From Paenibacillus sp. SYP-B4298 (lineage in GTDB: Bacteria; Bacillota; Bacilli; Paenibacillales; Paenibacillaceae), in the NCBI RefSeq assembly GCF_027627475.1, contig NZ_CP115484.1, forward strand, positions 1,844,001-1,908,000: a stretch of DNA of 64,000 nucleotides, in the 5' to 3' direction. The position numbers and the translations under genes are program-made. The notes under the pieces were generated by a model that did not search any database, was not told the origin of the DNA, and saw only the letters and a list, made by a program, of their open reading frames with translations. Every line of letters begins with the position of its first letter. Position 1 is the stretch's first letter. Below are positions 9,225-18,285 of this stretch, piece by piece.

Positions 9225-10484
9225 CTAATAGACAGCCTTTTCGTTCTTGAGCATCATCTTGGCAGCTAACGCCGTGCCGCCCATGAGCAGACTGATAACC
9301 AGCACTGGAACGTAGACGGTCAGACTGAACTGCTCGAACAGCAGCCCGAATAGCATCTGGCCTGCTGGAGCGGCGCATTGTGATACGGCCATGATGATCG
9401 CCATCACCTTGCCCAGATGGGCATCAGGCGTGCGCTTCTGCACAATCGTAATCACGTAGACCGATAGAATGGTCAGCAGCATTGCGACGGGCATGGCGCA
9501 GAGCAGGAAGATGGAGAAGGCAGGGTATAGCCCCCAGGACAGTGCGATCGGGGTAACTGAGGCCGCCAGCGGCACCATCAGGATGGCAATTAGCAACAGC
9601 CAGTAATGAAGCTTGTTAAAATGCAGCCACTTGGCGAACCATCCCACCAGCAGTGCGCCAAGAATAATGGCGAACTCGATCAGTCCCATTCCCAAGCCAT
9701 ATAGCATATCTCCAGCCTGCATCGTGATGCGCAGGATCATCGGGCCGCCAATAATGAAGAAGGGCGTCAGAATCAGGTTCAGCAGCGCAGCCAAAATCAT
9801 CGTCTTGAACATATACGGTTGACTGACCGCGTAAGTAAAGCCGGCCTTGAGGTCTGCGGCGATCGCCCGGGCAACAGAGCTGTGGCTGCTGGGCTCCACT
9901 CTAGTAGAAGGCAGTGTAATGAATAACTCTACAAGTCCGGTAACTAAAAACGCGATGCCGCTGAACAGAATCAACAGATCGATTCCCGTCAAGCCATATA
10001 CAATCCCGCCAACGACCGGCGCAGCGATGCCAGACAGCGCCTGGACTCCGCTCACGATCCCGTTGGCTTGCTCCAGCTTCTCCTTGGGCACCAGCAGCGG
10101 GATGCTCGCCATGACGACAGGCGAATACATGGCGCTAACGATGGCCAGCAGCACCATTACCACAGCAATGAGAGGAACGGGAGAAATGCCGAGGTGGAGC
10201 AGCAATATAAAGAGTAGAATGGACAGGCCGCAGGCGATATCATAGATGACCAGCAGATTGCGGCGATTGAAACGGTCAGCGACGGCCCCGCCGAGCGGCG
10301 CCAGCAGCAGCGGCAGGTTGGAGAGGGCGACCAGCGTAGCAAAAATATCAGCCCTTCCCGTCAAGTCAAGCACATATAAGGATAAAGCGAAGCGCAGCAG
10401 CGCAGAGCCAAATACCGAAACAAGCTGCCCCAGCACCAGCAGGATGAAGTTTCGGGGAGCAGGGGGGACAGGGGACATCGTCAT
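9225..10484 (-). CDS. MFS efflux transporter, 12-helix type
   Basis: A major facilitator of 419 residues with about twelve membrane helices. The loop ADRFNRRNLLVIYD between helices 2 and 3 is the MFS motif A region (D-R-x-x-R-R). Overall it resembles the Mef/multidrug group (DHA1-like). A perfect 19-base TetR-type operator lies just upstream of the start codon. No regulator gene is adjacent. The role is proton-driven export of a drug or metabolite; the substrate is not predictable. Confidence 0.88.
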   Translation of the reverse strand: MTMSPVPPAPRNFILLVLGQLVSVFGSALLRFALSLYVLDLTGRADIFATLVALSNLPLLLAPLGGAVADRFNRRNLLVIYDIACGLSILLFILLLHLGISPVPLIAVVMVLLAIVSAMYSPVVMASIPLLVPKEKLEQANGIVSGVQALSGIAAPVVGGIVYGLTGIDLLILFSGIAFLVTGLVELFITLPSTRVEPSSHSSVARAIAADLKAGFTYAVSQPYMFKTMILAALLNLILTPFFIIGGPMILRITMQAGDMLYGLGMGLIEFAIILGALLVGWFAKWLHFNKLHYWLLLIAILMVPLAASVTPIALSWGLYPAFSIFLLCAMPVAMLLTILSVYVITIVQKRTPDAHLGKVMAIIMAVSQCAAPAGQMLFGLLFEQFSLTVYVPVLVISLLMGGTALAAKMMLKNEKAVY

Positions 10485-10511
10485 CAGAACTCACCTTCCG
10501 TATGAATGGAT

Positions 10512-10530
10512 TAGACCGACAGTCGGTCTA
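10512..10530. promoter_or_regulatory. TetR-type operator palindrome upstream of the MFS gene
   Basis: TAGACCGACAGTCGGTCTA: two perfect 9-bp half sites around one central base, about 28 bases before the MFS start. It resembles the TAGACC-type boxes bound by LmrA/QacR-like TetR repressors of drug exporters (established for that family, recalled rather than searched). The repressor should be encoded elsewhere. Confidence 0.75.
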
Positions 10531-10602
10531 AAAGAATTATAGTGCTAAGGGCCTGATGTGTCAAGGATAATTGCCGCGGCGGGAACGATAGCGTTGTACA
10601 TA

Positions 10603-10625
10603 ACACGTGATATAATCATACGTGT
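10603..10625. promoter_or_regulatory. Second inverted repeat upstream of the MFS gene
   Basis: ACACGT at 10603-10608 and ACGTGT at 10620-10625 flank an 11-base spacer that itself contains GAT and ATC. It lies in the 297-base gap between the MFS start and the AraC gene stop. It could be an operator or chance. The rest of this gap shows nothing recognisable. Confidence 0.3.
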
Positions 10626-10781
10626 TTGCACGTTTAAATACAAAACCCCCCATTGCTCCCTTGTCCCGACCAACCTATGCTTCATTATCATTTCCCTTGA
10701 TCCATCCTATAGCTTCACAGGAATTCAAAAGAATGAGAATGAGTTGAGCATGGAGGAACACTACAGCGGTTGAAGACGCGC

Positions 10782-12065
10782 TTAGCAGCCGTTATCCGGC
10801 TGCTGTCCGCGGAATTGGCGGGGGGTTATTCCGCTGTACTTTTTGAAGGTCTTCGTGAAGTGGCTTTGATCATGAAATCCGAGCCGTGTTCCTATATCAG
10901 CCAAGGAGAGAGAGGTATAACGAAGCAACCGCTTGGCCTCCTCCATTCGTTCCTGCTGGATGAATAGGGAGGGGGTAGAGCCCGTCTCCTGCTTGAACAG
11001 ACGCGACAAATAATTAGGATGCAGACGCACTATCGCAGCTAGCTGCGGGAGGGTGATCTCCTCGTAGATATGAGCCACAATATATTGCTTGCACAGCCGA
11101 ATCGCATGCGAGCAATCAGCGTCTGCGGCTTCGGCTACCCGGTCAGCAAAATCGAAGTAAGCACGATCCATCAGCCGCGCTACCTCCTTGGGTGTAGCGC
11201 ATTCCTCGATGCGCTGGATATAATCGTCACTGAGCGAATAGGCCAGTTCATAGTGCAAGCCCCCATCTATCGCTGCTCGGGTAACAAGGGCGATGCCACT
11301 AATGGACAGATTTTTCTGGCTGCGCAGGTGACTATTTTTGGACAGGATGCCGGTCTGCTCATAGGGGAATGTATTGAGCCATTCCGCCAATTCCGCTCGC
11401 TTGCCCTCGCGCACAAGCTGAATCATCTTTCTCTCCCATCCGGGATGATGATGATAGACGGCATTATGCTTGCGCTGTGCAATGGCAAGCTCCCGTTCCC
11501 GACGAGCTGTGGCCTCCTCGACAGCGGAGGCGGTCCATTCTCTGCTTCGCAGCAGCTCGTTCAAGTCGAGCTCTTCCTTATAGATCATGTGATAGAGCAG
11601 CAGCCCGTACCGGAACAGTTGACGGGCATCCATGACGGGAAGCTGATCATAGTAGTGAATGAGCGCTTCCCTCAGCTTGAAGGATGCATTCGCATCCCGC
11701 AGCAGTCCGTCAATTCGACCTTCCTGGATCGGTGCGAAGCATACCGGGCCGATCGCGATCCATCCATGACAGAGAGAGCGATCAATAAGCGGCAGGAGCA
11801 GCACCGTCTCAAAGAAAGCTGTAACATGCAGAAATGGTGTGCGCTGCAAGCCGAGCTGTAATGGGGCGGGAAGTCCAGTCTGCACCGCGCCAAGCGGGTT
11901 GGAGCCGCCCCCCCCTGTCCAGACCGCGCCAGGGGCGCCTGTTTCATCCATATAGAGCAGAGGCAGCCCTGTAGCCTCATGAAGTAATCGGCAGGCCGCA
12001 CTCAGCTCTGCCCGTGTAGGGAACGGCGGTTCATGACGATCATCCTTCTGTTCGGTACGGCTCAT
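10782..12065 (-). CDS. AraC-family transcriptional regulator with N-terminal sensory region
   Basis: The protein has 427 residues. The last 100 hold the two AraC helix-turn-helix motifs (LPQLAAIVRLHPNYLSRLFK and LADIGTRLGFHDQSHFTKTF). The first 150 resemble a small-molecule sensing domain, with PLLYMDETGAPGAVW and HGWIAIGPVCF, possibly PocR- or GAF-like. A linker rich in charged residues follows. The start is supported by AGGAGGAG upstream. It is transcribed divergently from the GH3 glycosidase at 12273, so it probably activates that gene when its sugar is present. Confidence 0.87.
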   Translation of the reverse strand: MSRTEQKDDRHEPPFPTRAELSAACRLLHEATGLPLLYMDETGAPGAVWTGGGGSNPLGAVQTGLPAPLQLGLQRTPFLHVTAFFETVLLLPLIDRSLCHGWIAIGPVCFAPIQEGRIDGLLRDANASFKLREALIHYYDQLPVMDARQLFRYGLLLYHMIYKEELDLNELLRSREWTASAVEEATARRERELAIAQRKHNAVYHHHPGWERKMIQLVREGKRAELAEWLNTFPYEQTGILSKNSHLRSQKNLSISGIALVTRAAIDGGLHYELAYSLSDDYIQRIEECATPKEVARLMDRAYFDFADRVAEAADADCSHAIRLCKQYIVAHIYEEITLPQLAAIVRLHPNYLSRLFKQETGSTPSLFIQQERMEEAKRLLRYTSLSLADIGTRLGFHDQSHFTKTFKKYSGITPRQFRGQQPDNGC

Positions 12066-12272
12066 CCTTCACTCCTCCTTGAAGCCATTCTCGGCTAATT
12101 GTTGCAGCAGTTCTAATAGGTGATGAGTAAGGGGCTGCTCCAAGATAGAAGTCAGCTTGTATTATAGTTATAATCATACAAAAAAAGTTTGAATTCTACA
12201 ATAATGAAGCGCTTACTGCATTTAATATGTAATCAAATGGACATTCTATTCTGTAGAAGGAGGCAATGACGG

Positions 12273-14543
12273 ATGGAGAGGGACTTGAAACAACTGGTAG
12301 CACAGATGACATTGGAGGAGAAGGCAGGGCTATGCTCTGGGCTTGATTTTTGGCATTTGAAGGGCGTAGAGCGGTTGGGCATACCATCGATCATGGTTAC
12401 AGACGGTCCGCATGGACTGCGCAAGCAGGACACTTCGGCCGATCATCTTGGTCTGACGAACAGTGTGCCGGCTACATGCTTCCCCTCCGCTGTCGGGCTT
12501 GCAAGCAGTTGGAACCGTGAGTTGATTCGCCAGGTCGGGGTGGCGCTGGGCGAGGAATGTCAGGCTGAGAATGTCGCGGTGCTGCTCGGACCGGGCGCTA
12601 ACATTAAGCGCTCGCCGCTCAACGGACGGAACTTTGAATATTTCTCTGAGGACCCTTATCTGGCATCGGAGATGGCGGCGAACCATATCTCGGGGGTGCA
12701 AAGTCAAGGGGTTGGCACTTCGCTGAAGCATTTTGCCGTCAATAACCAGGAGCACCGGCGTATGTCCGTAGATGCGGTGGTTGATGAGCGTACTCTGCGG
12801 GAAATCTATCTGGCAGCATTCGAAGGAGCAGTCAAGCAGGCACAGCCATGGACGATCATGTCGTCCTACAACCGGGTGAACGGAACGTATGTCTCCGAGA
12901 ACGAGCGGCTGCTGACGGATATTTTGCGTAACGAGTGGGGCTTCGAGGGCTTCGTGGTATCCGACTGGGGAGCCGTGAACGAACAGGTGGACTCGCTGGC
13001 TGCAGGCATGGATCTGGAGATGCCGTCAAGCAACGGCATCGGCGAGCACAAGATTGTAGCTGCGGTACGGGAAGGGCGGCTGTCAGAGGCGGAGCTGGAT
13101 CAGGCGGTGCTGCGCATCCTGGGCATCATTCAGCGTGCGGCAGACAACCGTCGTCCCGATGCAACTTACGACAAGGCTGCTCATCACCAGCTAGCCCGAC
13201 AGACCGCGCAGGAGAGCATGGTGCTGCTGAAAAATGAAGGCGGGCTTCTCCCGTTGAGCAAGACTGCGAATGTGGCGGTCATCGGTGGCTTTGCGACGAA
13301 ATCACGCTATCAGGGCAGCGGCAGCTCCCATATCGTACCGACACGCCTTGACCAGGCTTACGAAGAGATGGCGAAGCTGTCCAGCGGCCAGCTCGTCTAT
13401 GCTCAAGGGTATCCGATGGAACATGATCAGATTGACGAGGCATTGCTGGCGGAGGCTGTAGAGGCAGCGCGCAATGCCGAGACTGCGGTGTTGTTCGTCG
13501 GCTTGCCGGATCGCTACGAATCGGAGGGATTCGATCGTCAGCATCTTCAGTTGCCGGATAACCATCTCAAGCTGATCGAGGAGATAGCCAAAGTGCAGCC
13601 GCGTACTGTGGTCGTGCTGAGCAATGGGGCTCCAATCGAGATGCCATGGCTAGGGAAGGTGCAGGCCGTGCTGGAGGGTTATCTGGGCGGGCAAGCCTTC
13701 GGCAGCGCTGTTGCCGATCTGCTGTATGGCGATGCGAATCCATCGGGCAAGCTGGCGGAGACCTTCCCGCTGGCGCTCGCTCATAATCCTTCGCATCTGA
13801 ACTTTCCTGGAGAAGGTGACCGGGTAGAGTATAGAGAAGGCATCTTCGTCGGCTATCGATATTATGAAGCCAAGCAACTGCCTGTCTTGTTCCCGTTCGG
13901 CTTCGGGCTTAGCTATACTCGCTTTGAGTACACCGGATTACGCATCAGTCAGCCGCGGATTCAGGATACAGAGATGGTAGAGATCGAGGTCAAGGTGAAA
14001 AATATCGGTGATCGCGCCGGCAAAGAAATCGTGCAGCTCTATGTGGCAGATGTACACAGCCAGGTCATCCGTCCGCAGAAGGAACTGAAGGAGTTCGCCA
14101 AGGTGGAGCTTCAGCCCGGGGAGGAGAAGACCGTTGTCTTCAAGCTTGGCAAGCGCGCCTTCGCCTATTACAATACGTTGCTTGGCGATTGGCATGTGGA
14201 AAGTGGCGAGTTCCTCATTCGTGTCGGCGGAGCATCAGATCGCATCGCCTGCGAGGAATCGATCTATGTTGAATCGACAGTGGAGCTTCCTCAGAGCTAT
14301 ACTCGCAATTCTACATTGGGTGATCTGCTAGGAAATCCTAAGACGGCATCTCTGGTGCAGCCGCTGATGACCACATTCCAGCAGGAGGGGGCGTTCAGCG
14401 CAGAGTCAGAGGATGAATCCCATAAGGGAATGATGGAGGCGATCTTCAAATACATGCCGCTCCGTTCACTCATCGCATTCAGTGGCGGCAGAGTAACAGA
14501 GGCAGATATTGAGGCGGTGCTGGAGAGTCTGAACACGTTATAA
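12273..14543 (+). CDS. Glycoside hydrolase family 3, beta-glucosidase-like
   Basis: A cytosolic enzyme of 756 residues with no signal peptide. The GH3 N-terminal barrel comes first, with catalytic nucleophile Asp231 in [12 protein letters not shown] and sugar-binding [12 protein letters not shown]. The GH3 C domain follows ([20 protein letters not shown]). A fibronectin III-like domain lies at about 560-640 ([16 protein letters not shown]). The C-terminal extension of about 90 residues is unusual. It should release glucose or another sugar from the non-reducing end of oligosaccharides. It is divergent from an AraC regulator. An AGCGCT core at about 12210 weakly resembles a catabolite control site. 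Confidence 0.93.
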   Translation: MERDLKQLVAQMTLEEKAGLCSGLDFWHLKGVERLGIPSIMVTDGPHGLRKQDTSADHLGLTNSVPATCFPSAVGLASSWNRELIRQVGVALGEECQAENVAVLLGPGANIKRSPLNGRNFEYFSEDPYLASEMAANHISGVQSQGVGTSLKHFAVNNQEHRRMSVDAVVDERTLREIYLAAFEGAVKQAQPWTIMSSYNRVNGTYVSENERLLTDILRNEWGFEGFVVSDWGAVNEQVDSLAAGMDLEMPSSNGIGEHKIVAAVREGRLSEAELDQAVLRILGIIQRAADNRRPDATYDKAAHHQLARQTAQESMVLLKNEGGLLPLSKTANVAVIGGFATKSRYQGSGSSHIVPTRLDQAYEEMAKLSSGQLVYAQGYPMEHDQIDEALLAEAVEAARNAETAVLFVGLPDRYESEGFDRQHLQLPDNHLKLIEEIAKVQPRTVVVLSNGAPIEMPWLGKVQAVLEGYLGGQAFGSAVADLLYGDANPSGKLAETFPLALAHNPSHLNFPGEGDRVEYREGIFVGYRYYEAKQLPVLFPFGFGLSYTRFEYTGLRISQPRIQDTEMVEIEVKVKNIGDRAGKEIVQLYVADVHSQVIRPQKELKEFAKVELQPGEEKTVVFKLGKRAFAYYNTLLGDWHVESGEFLIRVGGASDRIACEESIYVESTVELPQSYTRNSTLGDLLGNPKTASLVQPLMTTFQQEGAFSAESEDESHKGMMEAIFKYMPLRSLIAFSGGRVTEADIEAVLESLNTL

Positions 14544-14572
14544 TTTCGGGAGCAGCATTTGCACGTTGTATG

Positions 14573-14600
14573 GCCGCAGAGGAAGCTCTGCGGCTATTTG
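14573..14600 (+). terminator. Terminator after the GH3 gene
   Basis: GCCGCAGAG at 14573-14581 pairs perfectly with CTCTGCGGC at 14586-14594 around a GAAG tetraloop, followed by the T-rich TATTTGGTTTG. Confidence 0.75.
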
Positions 14601-14740
14601 GTTTGAGAGGAGATGTCCAGCCTGCAACCCATCTGCCTTCTTCCTCGTCCAATAGGATGACAGGGAGCTAGAAGCAGTGGATGAGTCACTGCCGCCCAAC
14701 CAGGGTAATAGAGAGCATCCTGAAATGAACGGAGGAATTC

Positions 14741-15673
14741 ATGATGAATACGAAGAGGAGCCGTACACATAGCTTGCTGATTCGATCCTTTGCTCTGGGT
14801 GTCGCCTTGAGCGCCGGTCTGAGCGCTACGCTGCCGCAAGGAGCGCTTCCGTTAGCTACTGCCGCAATCAGCTCGGCCTCGTCCCAGAGCGTCTATAACC
14901 AGTTCGCCGCATATCTGAAGGATCCAGCCATGCTGAGCCAGGCACGCAAATATCTGCTGAACCATATTCATGAGACGACGCCTCATCATGCGACGCTTAT
15001 GGTGTTGCAGCTAGAGAATGCCCAGCATAAGGACATCGCCGCGTTCGCAGCGAAATTCGATACAACTACCGTACAGCAAGCATTGGATCGCGCAGCACGT
15101 AAAGGAAAGCTAACGTTCACCAGTCTGCTGCAACAGGTAACGGACAAAGGGACGATTCGACTGCTGGAAATGGCAAGAGATCGGGGTTATAAGCTGGAGA
15201 CGATGGAAGGTATGTATTATCCTGTGGTTAACTATACTGAATATGATAGGTATGCGAGATATGTTAAGCCGGATATCGCGGCTTATATTCGAATTCGGAC
15301 ACAGGAGACGGTGAAGCCGTCGTCAGGGGACGCCGCGTTGCTCATTAGTTGGGGCGATGTAGTGAAGCGTGCGCTGGAGCGAGAGCAGTTCCTGGATGCC
15401 TATCCTGTCTCCAACAGGCGGGAAGCGGTGCAGGAGCTATTGGAGATTTCCAGAATGCAATTATTTTATGGCCTGAATAATACGCCGCTCTTTGATTACG
15501 AGTCGGGACAGATCCATCCAGATGCGCTTGCCGCTTATCAAGCGGCGCTGAAGCAAGGAGCGGGCGACAGCAAGCTGCTGGCGCTGCTGGAGCAATTTCT
15601 GGATGTCGTGAAGAGCAATGGGGGCAAGCGAACAACTAAGGTGGACGCATTCTTGAAGAAGCATGTTGAATAG
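14741..15673 (+). CDS. Secreted protein of unknown function
   Basis: Not recognised. It has 310 residues. A basic start (KRSRTHSLL), a hydrophobic stretch (SFALGVALSAGLSATL) and an Ala-rich region form a likely Sec signal peptide ending near ATAA, residue 42. The remainder looks mostly helical. An Asn/Tyr-rich patch (MYYPVVNYTEYDRYARYV) lies near the middle, with no cysteine pairs or anchors. The start is behind CGGAGG. It is flanked by terminators on both sides, so it is probably transcribed alone. Function cannot be inferred from context. Confidence 0.7.
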   Translation: MMNTKRSRTHSLLIRSFALGVALSAGLSATLPQGALPLATAAISSASSQSVYNQFAAYLKDPAMLSQARKYLLNHIHETTPHHATLMVLQLENAQHKDIAAFAAKFDTTTVQQALDRAARKGKLTFTSLLQQVTDKGTIRLLEMARDRGYKLETMEGMYYPVVNYTEYDRYARYVKPDIAAYIRIRTQETVKPSSGDAALLISWGDVVKRALEREQFLDAYPVSNRREAVQELLEISRMQLFYGLNNTPLFDYESGQIHPDALAAYQAALKQGAGDSKLLALLEQFLDVVKSNGGKRTTKVDAFLKKHVE

Positions 15674-15695
15674 GCATTTAGCAAGCAATGAGCTA

Positions 15696-15735
15696 GGGAA
15701 GGCACTGACCAGCAGGTCAGGTCTTCCTTATTTTT
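15696..15735 (+). terminator. Terminator after the secreted protein gene
   Basis: GGAAG and CTGACC upstream pair with GGTCAG and CTTCC downstream around an AGCA loop, with a small internal loop. TTATTTTTCC follows at 15728. Confidence 0.8.
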
Positions 15736-15861
15736 CCTGCACCAAAAAGGGCAATTTATTCGTATAATCCACTGCCCTGTCAAGGGTGTGCAAGCAGACT
15801 CCGCACGGGATTTGACTTCATTATCTCTTGACAAAGGGGCCAACACCTGAGAGAATCTAAA

Positions 15862-15875
15862 CTAACGAACGTTAG
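15862..15875. promoter_or_regulatory. Operator-like palindrome before the TetR gene
   Basis: CTAACG-AA-CGTTAG: 6-bp half sites around two central bases, ending 12 bases before the TetR start codon. This suggests autorepression, and through read-through control of the ykkCD pair downstream. Confidence 0.65.
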
Positions 15876-15887
15876 GTAGGTGATGAT

Positions 15888-16481
15888 GTGAGCGCCAAAG
15901 AAATTATGCAGGCGGCCTTGTCCAGCTTTGCCCGTGATGGGTATGAAGGGGCCTCGCTGCAGAAGATCGCTGATGAGGTCGGCATTAAGAAGCCCTCTAT
16001 CTATGCGCATTATAAGGGCAAGGAGGATCTGTTTCTGCATGTTACCCGTCACGTATTCGATACAGAGCGAATGCATATTCTGGAATATTTCGCCCGTAAC
16101 CGTGATAAGCCGGTTGAACAGCGGCTCAAGCAGTTTTTTGACTGGATGCTGATGGAGTATGATCGGAGTGATCGAGCCAAATTTCTTATTCGAATGACCT
16201 ACTATCCGCCCTCTGAGCTGTATGATCAGATAATTGACATCGTCTATCCGTTTCTTGACAGCTTGCAGCGTCATCTCGTTCGGCTACTGCAAAGGGAGAA
16301 ACGATCGGGTCGAATGAATATGAGCGATGCGGAGGAAGCGGCAGTGGCCTACGTAACCATGGCGGAAGGGGCGGTAATCGAGCTGGTAAGCGGCCGTAAG
16401 ACCAGCTATCAAGCGCGGGCAGCGGCAAGCTGGGCGGTATATTGCCGTGGAGTAGGCTTGAGTATGCAGCAAAAGCAGTAG
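15888..16481 (+). CDS. TetR/AcrR-family repressor
   Basis: The protein has 197 residues. The N-terminal DNA-binding domain contains GASLQKIADEVGIKKPSIYAH and YKGKEDLFLHV, the classic TetR helix-turn-helix. The C-terminal region is the ligand pocket. The start is a GTG behind GGTAGGTG. It sits directly on an operator-like palindrome and 53 bases upstream of two small multidrug resistance genes. It most likely represses itself and the exporter until an exported cation binds. Confidence 0.88.
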   Translation: MSAKEIMQAALSSFARDGYEGASLQKIADEVGIKKPSIYAHYKGKEDLFLHVTRHVFDTERMHILEYFARNRDKPVEQRLKQFFDWMLMEYDRSDRAKFLIRMTYYPPSELYDQIIDIVYPFLDSLQRHLVRLLQREKRSGRMNMSDAEEAAVAYVTMAEGAVIELVSGRKTSYQARAAASWAVYCRGVGLSMQQKQ

Positions 16482-16534
16482 GCACAAGGACGAGCTGCGG
16501 GCAATTTGCCATATGAATACTAGAGAAAGCAGGC

Positions 16535-16906
16535 ATGAGCATGAATCGAATCTGGATGTATGTGATTATAGCGGGAATGATGGAGGTGGTATGGGTGACC
16601 GGGCTCAAGCACTCCACCTCTACGCTGGAGTGGATGGGAACGGGGCTGTCGATCTTCTTCAGCTTCTATATATTAATTATAGCTACGAAGCATTTGCCTG
16701 TCGGTACTGTATACGCGGTGTTTGCCGGACTGGGAACGGGGGGAACAGTCGTGGTGGAGATGCTCTTTTTCGGAGAGCCGTTTGCATGGGGGAAGGTGGC
16801 GCTCATCACGATCTTGCTAGGTGGCGTCGTTGGATTGAAGCTCACAAGCAGTGAGGAAGCACAGCCGTCCAGTGAACAACGGATTGGCAAGGAGGGAGTG
16901 CAATGA
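16535..16906 (+). CDS. ykkC: Paired small multidrug resistance protein YkkC
   Basis: The protein has 123 residues and four membrane helices. The essential membrane glutamate lies in GMMEVVWVTGLKHS. The stretch HLPVGTVYAVFAGLGTGGTVV is closely similar to Bacillus subtilis YkkC. The soluble tail of about 18 residues is longer than usual. It works as a heterodimer with the next protein, which it overlaps by 4 bases, exporting guanidinium-like or quaternary cations in exchange for protons. An in-frame ATG two codons later could also be the start. Confidence 0.9.
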   Translation: MSMNRIWMYVIIAGMMEVVWVTGLKHSTSTLEWMGTGLSIFFSFYILIIATKHLPVGTVYAVFAGLGTGGTVVVEMLFFGEPFAWGKVALITILLGGVVGLKLTSSEEAQPSSEQRIGKEGVQ

Positions 16907-17217
16907 GCTGGCTTGCCTTATGCGTGGCGGGCTGCTTCGAGGTGCTGGGTGTGCTTCAATTGAAGCGTGTAGCCATGAAGCAGGGCTGGAGCGCAGTTCT
17001 CCTGCTGGTTATTTCCTTCGGATGCAGCTTTGGGCTGCTGACCTATGCGATGGAATCGATTCCGATGGGAACGGCGTATGCCGTCTGGACAGGAATCGGT
17101 ACTGTGGGAGCTGCTATAGTAGGAATGGCTGTCTTTGGCGAGTCGAAGGAATGGAAGCGGGTACTGTTTATCGGTATGATTCTGGCCTCAGCTATCGGAT
17201 TGAAGCTAACAGCCTAG
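16903..17217 (+). CDS. ykkD: Paired small multidrug resistance protein YkkD
   Basis: The protein has 104 residues and four helices. The conserved glutamate lies in CVAGCFEVLGV, and IPMGTAYAVWTGIGTVGAA is the family signature and very like YkkD. The ATGA overlap with ykkC supports coupled translation of the two subunits. In SMR pairs the two proteins have opposite membrane topology. Control appears to be by the TetR gene upstream, since no guanidine riboswitch fits in the 53-base gap. Confidence 0.9.
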   Translation: MSWLALCVAGCFEVLGVLQLKRVAMKQGWSAVLLLVISFGCSFGLLTYAMESIPMGTAYAVWTGIGTVGAAIVGMAVFGESKEWKRVLFIGMILASAIGLKLTA

Positions 17218-17284
17218 CTCTGTCTCCATATACGAATGCATGCTGCGCCCAGTCCAGACATGACGAATATAGGAGGGAGAACGG

Positions 17285-18190
17285 ATGATATCATATGGAT
17301 TATTCCGGCTGGACGCTAAGGCAAGTGGAATCCGCCCGATCGTGACAGCTTACTATTTCAAGGAGTGGAGTCAGTACGAGATGGCGCTGCATACGCATCC
17401 GTCCACTGAGATTATGTACGTCATCTCCGGTAGCTGCACGGTGGAGCTTATACGTGAGGGAGCCTCATATAGCGCACAGTTGAAAAAAGGGGAGTTTATC
17501 CTGCTCGATGCTTGTATGCCGCATCGGCTCTACGTCGAGCAATCCTGCCGGATGCTGAATGTGGAGTTTCGCTTTGCTGAGCGAGAGGGGGCGTCCCTCT
17601 CTCTGGATGAGCTGGCAGCAACTGACACAAGGCTTGGGCGATTGCTGAGTTGCCCAGAGCCGTATCTGATGCTGCGCGAGCCGCATGAGGTCTATCATGG
17701 ATTGAAGAGTCTGGTGCTGGAGCTGGATCGCGAGGATCGCTCTGAAATGCTGGTTCAGGTTCAACTGGCGGGGCTGCTGCTGCATATCGCCAGACTGTAC
17801 GAGCAGAAGGAGCAGCAGGAGGGAGATATACAGCAGCACTATGTCCGGCAATGCCTGGACTTTCTGCATCAGAACTATGACCGATCTATCCAGATCAAGC
17901 AGGTGGCGGAATCTGTGAATCTTCACCCCGGCTATGTGCAGCGCATCTTCAAGCAGAAGACCGGGCAGTCCATCATGGCTTATCTAACCCGATTTCGCAT
18001 GGATAAAGCGAAGATGCTGCTGCGTGAGACTGATATTCCGATTGCTGAGATTGCCGATTATGTAGGGGTTCACAGCCGCCCCTATCTGCATAAGCTGTTC
18101 AAGAGCGAGACTGGCATGACGCCATCGGAATATCGCAATTCGGCGGAGGCGGTGCGCTTTGCTGATCCGCAGCAAGGTGACGATTATTAA
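17285..18190 (+). CDS. AraC-family regulator with cupin sensor domain
   Basis: The protein has 301 residues. The N-terminal cupin (about 30-110) shows HTHPSTEIMYVISGSCTVEL and GEFILLDACMPHRLYV. Two C-terminal helix-turn-helix motifs follow (IKQVAESVNLHPGYVQRIFK and IAEIADYVGVHSRPYLHKLF). The start has AGGAGG upstream. It is co-oriented with and 95 bases upstream of the GH4 gene, so it is the likely sugar-responsive activator of that glycosidase. Confidence 0.9.
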   Translation: MISYGLFRLDAKASGIRPIVTAYYFKEWSQYEMALHTHPSTEIMYVISGSCTVELIREGASYSAQLKKGEFILLDACMPHRLYVEQSCRMLNVEFRFAEREGASLSLDELAATDTRLGRLLSCPEPYLMLREPHEVYHGLKSLVLELDREDRSEMLVQVQLAGLLLHIARLYEQKEQQEGDIQQHYVRQCLDFLHQNYDRSIQIKQVAESVNLHPGYVQRIFKQKTGQSIMAYLTRFRMDKAKMLLRETDIPIAEIADYVGVHSRPYLHKLFKSETGMTPSEYRNSAEAVRFADPQQGDDY

Positions 18191-18218
18191 CAGTTAGCAC
18201 TCCAACAAGTCATAAACG

Positions 18219-18232
18219 TGATAACGCTTCCT
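18219..18232 (+). promoter_or_regulatory. Possible catabolite-responsive element
   Basis: TGATAACGCTTCCT matches the TGNNARCGN core of a CcpA site but differs in the right half. It lies 54 bases before the GH4 start, next to a TACAAT -10-like box. Low confidence. Confidence 0.3.
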
Positions 18233-18285
18233 GTCAAGCAACTGCTACAATAAAAGAAAAAATAGAGCTGCAGGAGGGACAGACG

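Noticed and set aside
12205-12220. Catabolite-responsive element before the GH3 gene
   Set aside because: Only the AGCGCT core fits; both outer half sites deviate, so it is not listed as a feature.
16482-16534. Guanidine riboswitch before ykkC
   Set aside because: The gap is only 53 bases and shows no paired structure of the needed size.
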